This document shows positions 1 to 6,263 of a stretch of DNA of 6,266 nt, one piece after another; position 1 is the first letter of the stretch; each line of letters starts with the position of its first letter. The notes under the pieces are model-generated. The model worked only from the letters and a program-made list of their open reading frames with translations. It had not been told where the DNA came from and did no database searches. This DNA comes from Chitinophagaceae bacterium. GTDB lineage: Bacteria > Bacteroidota > Bacteroidia > Chitinophagales > Chitinophagaceae. Location: assembly GCA_017989935.1 (NCBI GenBank), contig JAGNOY010000135.1:1-6266 (forward strand), written 5' to 3'. The translations under genes and the position numbers were made by a program.

Positions 1-95
1 CCAGCAGTGTTTACTATCATGGAAAAGCTCACGGCGATGTCGCCAAAATAAATCTAAGAATCAATTATTTTCCAGCAGGTGCAGGAGCGGGTTGA
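1..95 (+). CDS. Possible C-terminal end of an outer-membrane beta-barrel protein (partial)
   Basis: A plus-strand frame is open from the window edge (first full codon at 3) to a TGA at 93-95. It reads SSVYYHGKAHGDVAKINLRI and then NYFPAGAGAG. The stretch VAKINLRINYF alternates polar and hydrophobic residues and ends in Tyr-Phe, like the last strand of many outer-membrane barrels. Against this, barrels normally stop right after the terminal Phe, whereas this frame continues for seven residues and overlaps the end of the convergent secG by 31 bp. A competing plus frame (1-51) ends in EKLTAMSPK and stops before secG. With so little sequence the call is weak, and the true neighbour may be in another frame or on the other strand. 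Confidence 0.25.
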   Translation, partial: SSVYYHGKAHGDVAKINLRINYFPAGAGAG

Positions 96-475
96 GGTTG
101 ACCAGCTTCAACAGGAGCTGGTTGAGCGCCTTGTGCAGCTTGCGCAGGAGTAGCTTGTGTTGCAGGCGCAGGTGCTGGTGCAGCAGACGGAAGTTTTTGT
201 CCAGCTAATACTTTTTCAGAAGCTGTTTTTTCGATACCTGTTTTATTAGGCTTCTCGATAAAAATAAAAGATAAAAGAATTAAGGCTAATAAGGCAGTTG
301 CTGCCACCCAAGTGCCTTTTTCTACCACATCAGTACTTTGTTTTGCACCCATCATTTGGTTGCCATAACCGCCGAAAGATCCTGCTAATCCGCCCCCTTT
401 AGGGTTTTGAATTAATACGAAGAAAGCAATCACACCACAAGCAAGTACAATAAGAATAAGAAATAAATACGACAT
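65..475 (-). CDS. secG: Preprotein translocase subunit SecG with Ala/Pro-rich tail
   Basis: SecG is the small accessory subunit of the SecYEG channel in the inner membrane and assists SecA-driven export of unfolded proteins. The 136-aa product has the family layout: a first membrane segment at about residues 3-22, the conserved loop LIQNPKGGGLAGSFGG (21-36) with its Gly-rich motif, and a second membrane segment at about 55-73. From about residue 97 to the end there is a low-complexity tail of Ala, Pro and Gln, longer than in proteobacterial SecG but common, as far as I recall, in Bacteroidota. The ATG lies 2 nt after the TAA of the upstream 330-aa gene, with no Shine-Dalgarno sequence, so translation is probably coupled and the two form one transcript (inference). 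Identification is firm from the loop motif and topology. Confidence 0.95.
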   Translation of the reverse strand: MSYLFLILIVLACGVIAFFVLIQNPKGGGLAGSFGGYGNQMMGAKQSTDVVEKGTWVAATALLALILLSFIFIEKPNKTGIEKTASEKVLAGQKLPSAAPAPAPATQATPAQAAQGAQPAPVEAGQPQPAPAPAGK

Positions 476-477
476 GG

Positions 478-1470
478 TTAAAAATTATTTAAGTTTAAAT
501 CTTTTATAAGGGAGGCAAAGTAACTGCTTTTTTCGGGATTCCGCAAACTTAATTTTTTGTACATCTCAATGGCTTTATCCTTCTTACCCTGTTTGGCAAG
601 GATTTCTGCTAAGGACTCGCTGATAATCGACGACTCTAACGAAATCGAGTCCATGGCCTGTTTGAATATATTATCCGGAATATCATCTTGTTCTTCTTCC
701 ACAGCGGCTGCCAATTTTTCTTTTTTCCAAGCTGTTTTTAAGGCTTTTTGGTCCTTTTCTTCTTCTAGCTCTTTAATTTGTTTGTGTTTGAAATGATTGA
801 GCCAATCAGTAAAACTCATCATCACCATCAACGATTTATCCTCTTCTACTGATTGGGTATGATCAGACAAATTTGCTGCAGGCAATATGTCTTGTTCTGT
901 TTGCTGCAAAGCCAAGGCATCCAAATCGTGTAAGATCTCTTCAAAAACTTCTTCCTCTTCTTTTGCAACTGACGCTAGAGGGGCATTCGGTAAGTTTTGA
1001 ATGATATCTAAAATATCTTGTGTGTCGTGATCTACTTCTTCAAGAATCTTACTGGTTTCTTGCATGTATTTTTCTTCAACACTCGGTTCGTCCACTTGTA
1101 TGCTGTCTAAAGGCAATTCTTCGGGCAATTCTATCAATTCTTCCTCAAGTAATTCTTCTTCCTCTATCGGCATTTCTGTTTGAAAAAATGCAGGATACGA
1201 AATAGCTTCATCAACCTCAACTTTTACTTCCACTTGCTCTGGTGCAGGATGTTTACAAGCTTCTACAAATGCAGCAAACTGCCAAGGCGAAGATTTATAC
1301 ATCGCCATTTTGGGTAATTTGTCTGTTGATGTTGGTTCGGCAGCAAAGCCCAACCAATGTGCTGCAGTAAAATAGGGATAGGATTTAGATAAGGTATCCC
1401 ATTCTTGACTTGGAATTGTTTTTGCTTGACTATAATTCTTCAAGCAATCTATCATTTTTTGCGCATCCAT
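478..1470 (-). CDS. Acidic hypothetical protein with C-terminal TPR-like helices, upstream of secG
   Basis: I do not recognise a named function for this 330-aa protein. It has no signal peptide or membrane segment, so it is probably cytoplasmic. Residues 1-75 form a compact start with aromatic residues (SYPYFTAAHWLGFA at 30-43). Residues about 80-215 are strongly acidic and probably disordered, with Glu runs such as EEEELLEEELIELPEE (103-118). A motif MSFTDWLNHF (218-227) precedes a charged helix (about 228-258). The C-terminus (about 283-326) has the helix-turn-helix pattern of a tetratricopeptide unit: SESLAEILAKQGKKDKAIEMYKKL followed by NPEKSSYFASLIKDL in broken form, suggesting protein-protein contact. 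Bacteroidota genomes often carry such a protein just before secG, from general knowledge. The 2-nt gap to secG supports an operon. The start codon is the first ATG after an AT-rich leader without a Shine-Dalgarno sequence. Confidence 0.85.
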   Translation of the reverse strand: MDAQKMIDCLKNYSQAKTIPSQEWDTLSKSYPYFTAAHWLGFAAEPTSTDKLPKMAMYKSSPWQFAAFVEACKHPAPEQVEVKVEVDEAISYPAFFQTEMPIEEEELLEEELIELPEELPLDSIQVDEPSVEEKYMQETSKILEEVDHDTQDILDIIQNLPNAPLASVAKEEEEVFEEILHDLDALALQQTEQDILPAANLSDHTQSVEEDKSLMVMMSFTDWLNHFKHKQIKELEEEKDQKALKTAWKKEKLAAAVEEEQDDIPDNIFKQAMDSISLESSIISESLAEILAKQGKKDKAIEMYKKLSLRNPEKSSYFASLIKDLNLNNF

Positions 1471-1543
1471 CTTGTAAAAATAACCTTTGAAAAGGGAATA
1501 GGGGATTTTTTTTGCAATATTTCAAGATTGCGTTGTCAGAATT

Positions 1544-1562
1544 CTTACATAAGATGTGTAAG
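1544..1562. repeat. 6-bp perfect inverted repeat CTTACA/TGTAAG
   Basis: CTTACA (1544-1549) is mirrored by TGTAAG (1557-1562) with a 7-nt spacer. It lies between the start of the minus-strand operon (1470) and the GC-rich block. It could be an operator half-site pair or the stem of a small hairpin, but a 6-bp match can arise by chance and no regulator gene is adjacent. Confidence 0.3.
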
Positions 1563-1574
1563 TCATTCATCCTC

Positions 1575-1671
1575 AAGCTCTTTTTTGCCCCCGATAGTCT
1601 GTCTGCTTGCCTGGAGCTTACAGGCGGGGGCCCTGAACCCTGCGGGCTTGCTTCAACTAAGTTTAGAGTTG
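1575..1671. repeat. GC-rich block with nested inverted repeats
   Basis: A perfect 7-bp pair GCCCCCG (1587-1593) / CGGGGGC (1625-1631) encloses a second perfect pair GCCTG (1609-1613) / CAGGC (1621-1625) around the loop GAGCTTA. An alternative pairing joins AAGCTC (1575-1580) with GAGCTT (1614-1619). To the right, GCCC (1630-1633) can pair with GGGC (1644-1647), and CAACT (1654-1658) with AGTTG (1667-1671). The mutually exclusive stems and the sharp rise in G+C set this apart from the surrounding spacer. It could be a dispersed intergenic repeat, a structured RNA or a transcription-stop region. No T-run follows the stems in the plus direction. TCTTACAT occurs on both sides, at 1543-1550 and 1683-1690. 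Confidence 0.5.
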
Positions 1672-1825
1672 GATATCAAGGATCTTACATTATAAATTCT
1701 TTTGTATTTTTATGTGGGTAATCGATGCCAAATTATATAAGCCCCTATCAAGAATTATCTTCGCATCTGAACTCCTGTATTCAATTTCATTTTATTTATT
1801 TATTATTACAATCTAAAGTAATGGT

Positions 1826-3073
1826 ATGGTACTCAATTATGTTTGGATAAGTTTTTTTGTGGTGGCTTTCATTGTCGCACTTATACGAACTATTTTTCCT
1901 CAGGTCGAAGCCGATCACCTCATTCTGAAAACCATGGTAGACGGACTCTTCGACGCAGCCGAAAGTAGTGTAATGAAGGTGGCCTTGCCTTTGACTGGGG
2001 TACTTACCTTTTTTATGGGACTACTTAAAATCGGCGAAAAAGCTGGAGCCATTAATTTTCTATCACGACTTATTGGTCCTTTCTTGACTCGGTTGTTTCC
2101 TGGTGTGCCGAAAAATCATCCAGCGATTGGACAAATGGTCATGAACTTTTCTGCGAATATGCTAGGCCTCGATAATGCAGCCACGCCCTTTGGACTTAAA
2201 GCCATGCAAAGTTTGCAGGAATTAAATCCCGAAAAAGAAAAGGCTACTAATGCACAAATCATGTTTTTAGTATTGCATACTTCTGGCCTTACCTTGATAC
2301 CATTAACCATCATGTCTTATCGAGCAAGTAATCATTCAGTGAATGTGACGAGCATTTTTATTCCATGTGTATTGGCAACTGTTACCGCAACACTCATGAG
2401 TATTTTTATAGTTGGAATTTATCAAAAACTCAAATTTGATTGGGTGGTTTGGAGCTGGATTTTAGGCATACTCGCTTCTGTAATTTCGTTGATGTTTTTA
2501 GTCCATCATTTATCGCCTGCCCAAAAAGATACCTTCTCGAATTTATTTGGCAATATTGCTTTGTTAGTAATCATCATTGGTTTTATTTTGGCTGGGCTTA
2601 TTAAAAAAATTAGTGTATTCGATAGCTTTATCGAAGGCGCTAAAGAAGGCTTTGATGTGGTGCTAAAAATCATTCCTTATTTGGTAGCCATGTTAGTGGG
2701 TATTCGATTGTTTAGAGACAGTGGTGCCTTGATGTATGTGACGGATTTTATTGGATATGGCTTATCTTTCACTGGTATCAATACCGATTTTGTACCTGCT
2801 ATTCCGGTAGCTTTAATGAAGCCATTTAGTGGAAGCGGTGCAAGGGGATTGATGCTAGAGGTTTTTGCAAATCCGTTGTATGGTCCTGATAGTTTTGTAG
2901 GTAACACGGCCAGTATTTTGCAAGGTAGTGCCGATACAACATTTTATATCTTGGCCTTATACTTTGGTTCGGTAGGTATTCGTAATGTAAGGTATGCTGT
3001 ATGGGCAGGTTTATTGGCTGATTTTCTAGGAGTCGTTTGCGCGATTATTATTGCCTATATTTTCTTTCATTAA
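1826..3073 (+). CDS. Fused SpmA-SpmB membrane protein (nucleoside recognition / Gate domain)
   Basis: This 415-aa polytopic inner-membrane protein joins two proteins that are separate in Bacillus, where SpmA and SpmB are needed for spore core dehydration. Residues about 1-200 are SpmA-like: a leading membrane helix (6-22), a Gate-type segment (about 45-70), and the hallmark NMLGLDNAATPFGLKAM (111-127). Residues about 205-255 hold linking helices. Residues about 262-415 are SpmB-like: FDSFIEGAKEGFDVVLKIIP (265-284), ALMKPFSGSGARGLM (329-343), DSFVGNTASILQGSADTTFY (355-374) and a final membrane helix (about 395-413). Gate domains also occur in nucleoside transporters and FeoB, so transport or channel activity is plausible but the substrate is unknown. 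Fused forms are usual in Bacteroidota, which do not sporulate. The ATG at 1826 was chosen because the ATG at 1821 is out of frame and stops after nine codons. It converges on the next gene across 33 bp. Confidence 0.92.
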   Translation: MVLNYVWISFFVVAFIVALIRTIFPQVEADHLILKTMVDGLFDAAESSVMKVALPLTGVLTFFMGLLKIGEKAGAINFLSRLIGPFLTRLFPGVPKNHPAIGQMVMNFSANMLGLDNAATPFGLKAMQSLQELNPEKEKATNAQIMFLVLHTSGLTLIPLTIMSYRASNHSVNVTSIFIPCVLATVTATLMSIFIVGIYQKLKFDWVVWSWILGILASVISLMFLVHHLSPAQKDTFSNLFGNIALLVIIIGFILAGLIKKISVFDSFIEGAKEGFDVVLKIIPYLVAMLVGIRLFRDSGALMYVTDFIGYGLSFTGINTDFVPAIPVALMKPFSGSGARGLMLEVFANPLYGPDSFVGNTASILQGSADTTFYILALYFGSVGIRNVRYAVWAGLLADFLGVVCAIIIAYIFFH

Positions 3074-3106
3074 ATGATTTTAAACTAATTTTTTATTCGA
3101 CAAGGC

Positions 3107-4363
3107 TTACAAGTTGATACTATAATTCAAGCCTCGAAAACTAGGATTCACAGCTGAATTATTTTTGCTGCCAAAACGATAACTGACGCCCATGCCTACA
3201 TTGTAATTGTAGCTAGAAAGTAATTCTTGATTTCGAACTAACAATTGATTCAAATCGATATCACCTTTTCGAATATTAATTTGATCATGCACAAAGGAGT
3301 AATTGCCCCAAATGGCAAAATTTAAGCCTTTCGCTATTCTGTATTGAATTGCCCCGTATATGGCTAAATTGTTTTTAGAGAAATCGGGTATATAGTTATT
3401 CCAAAAAATGCCAATATGCGTGCCCCCAGTTGGTTGAATGAATGAGAAAATACTTCCTACAGATTGTTGTACAAAAAAATCATTTTCTTTTAAATAAATG
3501 GTTGAATCGTAATATTGATTGAAACTAGGGCCAGCACTATACAGAAAAACAAATCTTTTGTTATTAAAATCCTTATAGGGAAAAACACTATATTCAGATT
3601 GAATATTGGCTTGAACCCTATATTTATAATTACTGAATAATGAATTGGTTGCGTCTAATGAGGCGCCTAAAGCCCAATGTTCTCTAATTTTTTTATTGTG
3701 TGAGCATCCTGCATTATAGCTTTGAAATGAATATTTATACACGGTACCTTGATCATTATATTTTTGTATTTCACGACTATTACTTACATACACATTTGAT
3801 TTGCTTTCCTCGGTTTCGCGGTCGGCTGTGATATTGAAATTTCCACTGCCTGAAAAATAATTTTGGTTGCCATCAACACTTCCATTGGCACTGATTTTAA
3901 ATACCCAATAGTTCCAAGGGTCATTTGCTGATTGTGTATTTTCAGGAGTTTCTGTTGACTTAAAGGTAATATCAATTTGATCTGTTTGATGAAGTTGTGT
4001 AAGGAAAGGGACGAGTCCAAGTTTGAGATGATGTACAAATAGTTTTCTGATTTCGTCATCGCTAGAGTTTGGAGGAACTAAATAACAAATGGTATCTTGT
4101 TTACTTGTAAAATTGTTTCGGCCAATAAATCTAAGTTGGTATTGACCTGCTTGATTCGCATTATATTGGTTGGTAACAACAATATGAATATCCGCATCAA
4201 GTCGATCACGTACAAAATTTACTAAGGGGATTTCTTGACGAATAAATTCAGGATAACAATTTCCACCATTGCTGCAATCTACGAAAACTTGTAAAAGCTT
4301 ATTTTCCGCTTGTATGGTAAGGAAAATACACAAACAGCAAAGCAATGATAGTAAAAATTTCAT
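3107..4363 (-). CDS. Secreted protein with periplasmic N-domain and predicted outer-membrane beta-barrel
   Basis: The 418-aa product begins with a clear Sec signal peptide (MKFLLSLLCCLCIFLTIQA, cleavage probably after A19). Residues about 24-125 form a soluble domain with LLQVFVDC, FIRQEIPLVNFVRDRLDADI (40-59) and HIVVTNQ; it continues through RFIGRNNF and a helical DDEIRKLFVHHLKLGLVPFL (102-121). I recall this pattern from uncharacterised proteins of Bacteroidota and other Gram-negatives, but no function. C30 and C36 could form a disulfide. From DPWNYWVFKI (148-157) onward the sequence alternates aromatic and polar residues in many short strands (for example HWALGASLDA, FVFLYSAGPSF, LAIYGAIQYRIAKGLNFAIW, YNVGMGVSYRFG), typical of an outer-membrane barrel, although the last residues (GLNYSINL) are not a classic Phe-terminal strand. 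It is probably transcribed alone; no Shine-Dalgarno sequence is seen before the ATG. Confidence 0.85.
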   Translation of the reverse strand: MKFLLSLLCCLCIFLTIQAENKLLQVFVDCSNGGNCYPEFIRQEIPLVNFVRDRLDADIHIVVTNQYNANQAGQYQLRFIGRNNFTSKQDTICYLVPPNSSDDEIRKLFVHHLKLGLVPFLTQLHQTDQIDITFKSTETPENTQSANDPWNYWVFKISANGSVDGNQNYFSGSGNFNITADRETEESKSNVYVSNSREIQKYNDQGTVYKYSFQSYNAGCSHNKKIREHWALGASLDATNSLFSNYKYRVQANIQSEYSVFPYKDFNNKRFVFLYSAGPSFNQYYDSTIYLKENDFFVQQSVGSIFSFIQPTGGTHIGIFWNNYIPDFSKNNLAIYGAIQYRIAKGLNFAIWGNYSFVHDQINIRKGDIDLNQLLVRNQELLSSYNYNVGMGVSYRFGSKNNSAVNPSFRGLNYSINL

Positions 4364-4562
4364 AAAAGTATTTTAAGCTAATTTAGTGGTTATGCTTGTA
4401 TAAAAACTAATTACAGACTTCTCTAAATCTTAAGGTTTTCTTAAAGTCAATTGATCATCTACTATGGGAAGTGGTATGCACTCATTCGAATATTCATGCG
4501 TGTATCAAAGATGATTGGCTTATTATCCTTTGAAATTATGTATGGAATGCTTTTTATTTTGC

Positions 4563-4570
4563 TATTTTTG
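4563..4570 (+). promoter_or_regulatory. Candidate Bacteroidota -7 promoter element for hppD
   Basis: TATTTTTG matches the TAnnTTTG -7 consensus of the Bacteroidota primary sigma factor exactly and ends 17 bp before the hppD ATG, in the divergent spacer 4364-4587. The expected leader would be only about a dozen nucleotides. A -33 TTTG at the usual distance is missing (the nearest, 4529-4532, is about 30 nt upstream), so the match may be chance in an AT-rich stretch. Confidence 0.35.
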
Positions 4571-4587
4571 TCATTCAAAATATAAAT

Positions 4588-5718
4588 ATGGAAACGTTAG
4601 TATCTACTGAGCCTACATCTGCAGCAACGCAAGATTTTTTACCTTTATTAGGCACTGATTATGTTGAATTATATGTAGGCAATGCAAAGCAAGCAGCCCA
4701 TTATTACAAAACTGCTTTTGGTTTTAAAACTTTAGCCTATGCAGGACCAGAAACTGGGGTTAAAGACAGAGCATCTTATGTATTGATTCAAGATAAAATG
4801 CGAATTGTATTAACTTCTCCGATGAACTCAAATCATCCGATAGCTGAACATCACAGAAAGCATGGAGATGGCGTGAAAGTTTTAGCACTTTGGGTTGATG
4901 ATGCTTATGATGCTTATGAACAAACGATTAATCGTGGTGCAAAATCATATATGGAGCCACAAACCCTAAGTGATGAGCATGGTGAAGTAAGATTAAGTGG
5001 TATTCATACCTATGGAGAAGTAGTTCATATTTTTGTTGAAAGAAAAAATTATACAGGTGTTTTCATGCCCGGATTTAAAGCAGTTGAAAGTAAGTACAAT
5101 CCAACACCGGTAGGTTTGAAGTATGTAGATCATTGTGTAGGTAATGTGGGTTGGAATCAAATGAATCCTTGGGTAAAATTTTATGAAGAGGTGATGGGTT
5201 TTAAAAATATTTTGAGTTTTGATGATAAAGATATTTCTACTGAGTATAGTGCCTTGATGAGTAAGGTAATGAGTAACGGAAATGGTTATGTGAAATTTCC
5301 AATCAATGAACCTGCTGAAGGAAAGAAGCGATCACAAGTAGAAGAGTATTTAGATTTTTATGAAGGTGAAGGTGTGCAGCATATTGCTGTGGCTACTGAT
5401 GATATTGTGGATACTGTTACTAAGTTACAGCAACGTGGGGTGGAATTTTTAACCATTCCAACAACGTATTATGATGAATTGTTAGATCGAGTTGGACCGA
5501 TTGAAGAAGATTTAGAGCCTTTAAAACAATTAGGTATTCTTGTAGATAGAGATGATGAAGGGTATCTTTTACAGATATTTACTAAACCTGTAGAAGACAG
5601 ACCAACGATGTTTTTTGAAATCATACAACGTAAAGGAGCCAAAAGTTTTGGTAAAGGAAATTTCAAAGCTTTATTTGAGGCGCTTGAATTAGAACAAGAC
5701 GCCAGAGGGAATTTGTAA
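4588..5718 (+). CDS. hppD: 4-hydroxyphenylpyruvate dioxygenase
   Basis: This non-heme Fe(II) enzyme converts 4-hydroxyphenylpyruvate and O2 to homogentisate and CO2 in tyrosine degradation, in the cytoplasm. The 376-aa length is normal. It has the two tandem vicinal-oxygen-chelate halves: residues about 20-155, which carry no metal, and about 176-350, the catalytic half. The iron ligands are readable as H182 (in YVDHCVGNV), H265 (in GVQHIAVATDDI) and E344 (in FFEIIQRKG); their spacing of 83 and 79 residues equals what I recall for the Streptomyces enzyme. Q329 and F331 in LLQIFTKP, and F359 in the C-terminal gating helix GKGNFKALFEALE, line the expected substrate pocket. The C-terminus ARGNL is typical. 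The next enzyme, homogentisate 1,2-dioxygenase, is not in the window. No frameshift or missing key residue is seen. Confidence 0.97.
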   Translation: METLVSTEPTSAATQDFLPLLGTDYVELYVGNAKQAAHYYKTAFGFKTLAYAGPETGVKDRASYVLIQDKMRIVLTSPMNSNHPIAEHHRKHGDGVKVLALWVDDAYDAYEQTINRGAKSYMEPQTLSDEHGEVRLSGIHTYGEVVHIFVERKNYTGVFMPGFKAVESKYNPTPVGLKYVDHCVGNVGWNQMNPWVKFYEEVMGFKNILSFDDKDISTEYSALMSKVMSNGNGYVKFPINEPAEGKKRSQVEEYLDFYEGEGVQHIAVATDDIVDTVTKLQQRGVEFLTIPTTYYDELLDRVGPIEEDLEPLKQLGILVDRDDEGYLLQIFTKPVEDRPTMFFEIIQRKGAKSFGKGNFKALFEALELEQDARGNL

Positions 5719-5769
5719 AATTTATGTTTTATATTTAATTTTTAAATCACCAAAATCAAATTTAATTTT

Positions 5770-6138
5770 ATGGAAACACAAGAGCTTATGGGGCAGGAAT
5801 CATTGCCTGCAATTACCCCTACATCTGATGAAAAAACTATGGCTATATTATCACATATTCTTGTGATTATAGCTTGGATACTTGCGCCTTTGATTATTTA
5901 TTTACTAAAGAAAGATGAATCTGTATTTGTGAGAGAGCATGCTAAAGAATCTTTAAACTTTCAAATCACTGTGTTGATTGGGTATATCATTTCAGGTATT
6001 TTGGTAATTGTATTGATTGGTGTCGTGCTAATTTGGTTATTGGCGATTATCAATTTAATTTTTGTCATCATTGCAACTATCAAAGCAAGTGAAGGTAAAA
6101 TGTATAAGTATCCATTCTGCTTGAGGTTGATCAAATAA
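5770..6138 (+). CDS. DUF4870 / Tic20-like small membrane protein
   Basis: The 122-aa product has a short soluble N-terminus (1-22), then DEKTMAILSHI and a first membrane segment (about 25-46, ending LAPLIIYLLKKDES). Next is the family signature VREHAKESLNFQIT (54-67), followed by one long or two tightly spaced membrane segments (about 67-103), and the C-terminal IKASEGKMYKYPFCLRLIK. This order (helix, KKDES, KE.LNFQ, helices, YPF.LR) is the DUF4870 pattern, related to the Tic20 fold. The family's role is unknown. It starts 51 bp after hppD on the same strand with no obvious promoter between, and a strong terminator follows, so read-through from hppD is likely; a functional link to tyrosine degradation is not implied. 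No Shine-Dalgarno sequence precedes the ATG. Confidence 0.9.
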   Translation: METQELMGQESLPAITPTSDEKTMAILSHILVIIAWILAPLIIYLLKKDESVFVREHAKESLNFQITVLIGYIISGILVIVLIGVVLIWLLAIINLIFVIIATIKASEGKMYKYPFCLRLIK

Positions 6139-6161
6139 TTTATAGAAATGTTTTATTGATG

Positions 6162-6193
6162 AGGTTTGAACCAATTGGTTTGAACCTTTTTTT
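6162..6193 (+). terminator. Intrinsic terminator after the DUF4870 gene
   Basis: AGGTTTGAACC (6162-6172) pairs with GGTTTGAACCT (6177-6187) around an AATT loop. The 11-bp stem includes two adjacent G-U wobbles in the middle, and the innermost part AACCAATTGGTT is a perfect palindrome. A run of seven T (6187-6193) follows directly, as expected for Rho-independent termination on the plus strand. There is no matching A-run on the left side, so it should not act in the other direction. It ends the hppD-DUF4870 unit 23 bp after the stop codon. Confidence 0.88.
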
Positions 6194-6241
6194 ATACAAC
6201 CTATTTTATGATTATCTGAAAAGATACCCTAATGTTTTTCC

Positions 6242-6263
6242 ACTTTTGCCATGACGCAAAAGT
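6242..6263. repeat. Perfect 8-bp inverted repeat at right edge
   Basis: ACTTTTGC (6242-6249) and GCAAAAGT (6256-6263) flank a 6-nt spacer CATGAC. From memory, similar ACTTTTGC...GCAAAAGT palindromes recur between genes in many Bacteroidota genomes, so this may be the start of a dispersed repeat that continues beyond the window. It could also be a hairpin near the end of a gene that lies to the right. Confidence 0.5.

Larger units (their letters stand above)
1471..1825. other. Intergenic region between divergent genes, with a GC-rich core
   Basis: This 355-bp spacer separates the minus-strand secG unit from the plus-strand spmAB-like gene, so both promoters should lie here, yet I find no full TAnnTTTG match on either strand. 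The centre (1587-1650) is about 67% G+C by hand count, while 1681-1740 is about 23%. The core has several inverted repeats, described separately. Short open frames across it on both strands have no credible start or family resemblance, and I do not call them genes. Confidence 0.75.

Noticed and set aside
1..20. Minus-strand ATG at 20-18 reading MIVNTA, reminiscent of the IVNTA motif of glutathione peroxidases
   Set aside because: Only about six residues are visible and in real glutathione peroxidases that motif is not at the N-terminus; too short to support.
33..44. GGCG-ATGT-CGCC mini-hairpin downstream of secG
   Set aside because: The 4-bp stem has no T-run after it in the direction of secG transcription, so it is not a convincing terminator.
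1620..1650. tRNA-like GGTTCAGGGCC on the minus strand in the GC-rich block
   Set aside because: No acceptor stem, D-arm or anticodon arm could be arranged around it.
1405..1721. Overlapping plus-strand open frames across the GC-rich block
   Set aside because: They overlap the end of a well-supported minus-strand gene or the structured spacer, have no family resemblance and no plausible start context.
1838..1845. Exact TAnnTTTG match (TATGTTTG)
   Set aside because: It lies within codons 5-7 of the spmAB-like gene, so it cannot drive the full-length gene; the coding sequence explains it.
3074..3106. Bidirectional terminator expected between the convergent genes
   Set aside because: The 33-bp gap has T and A runs but no inverted repeat of useful length that I can see.
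4364..4562. Promoter for the minus-strand envelope gene, including a TTGACTT on the minus strand near 4445
   Set aside because: No TAnnTTTG or TATAAT-like element sits at a proper distance, so I cannot support a call.
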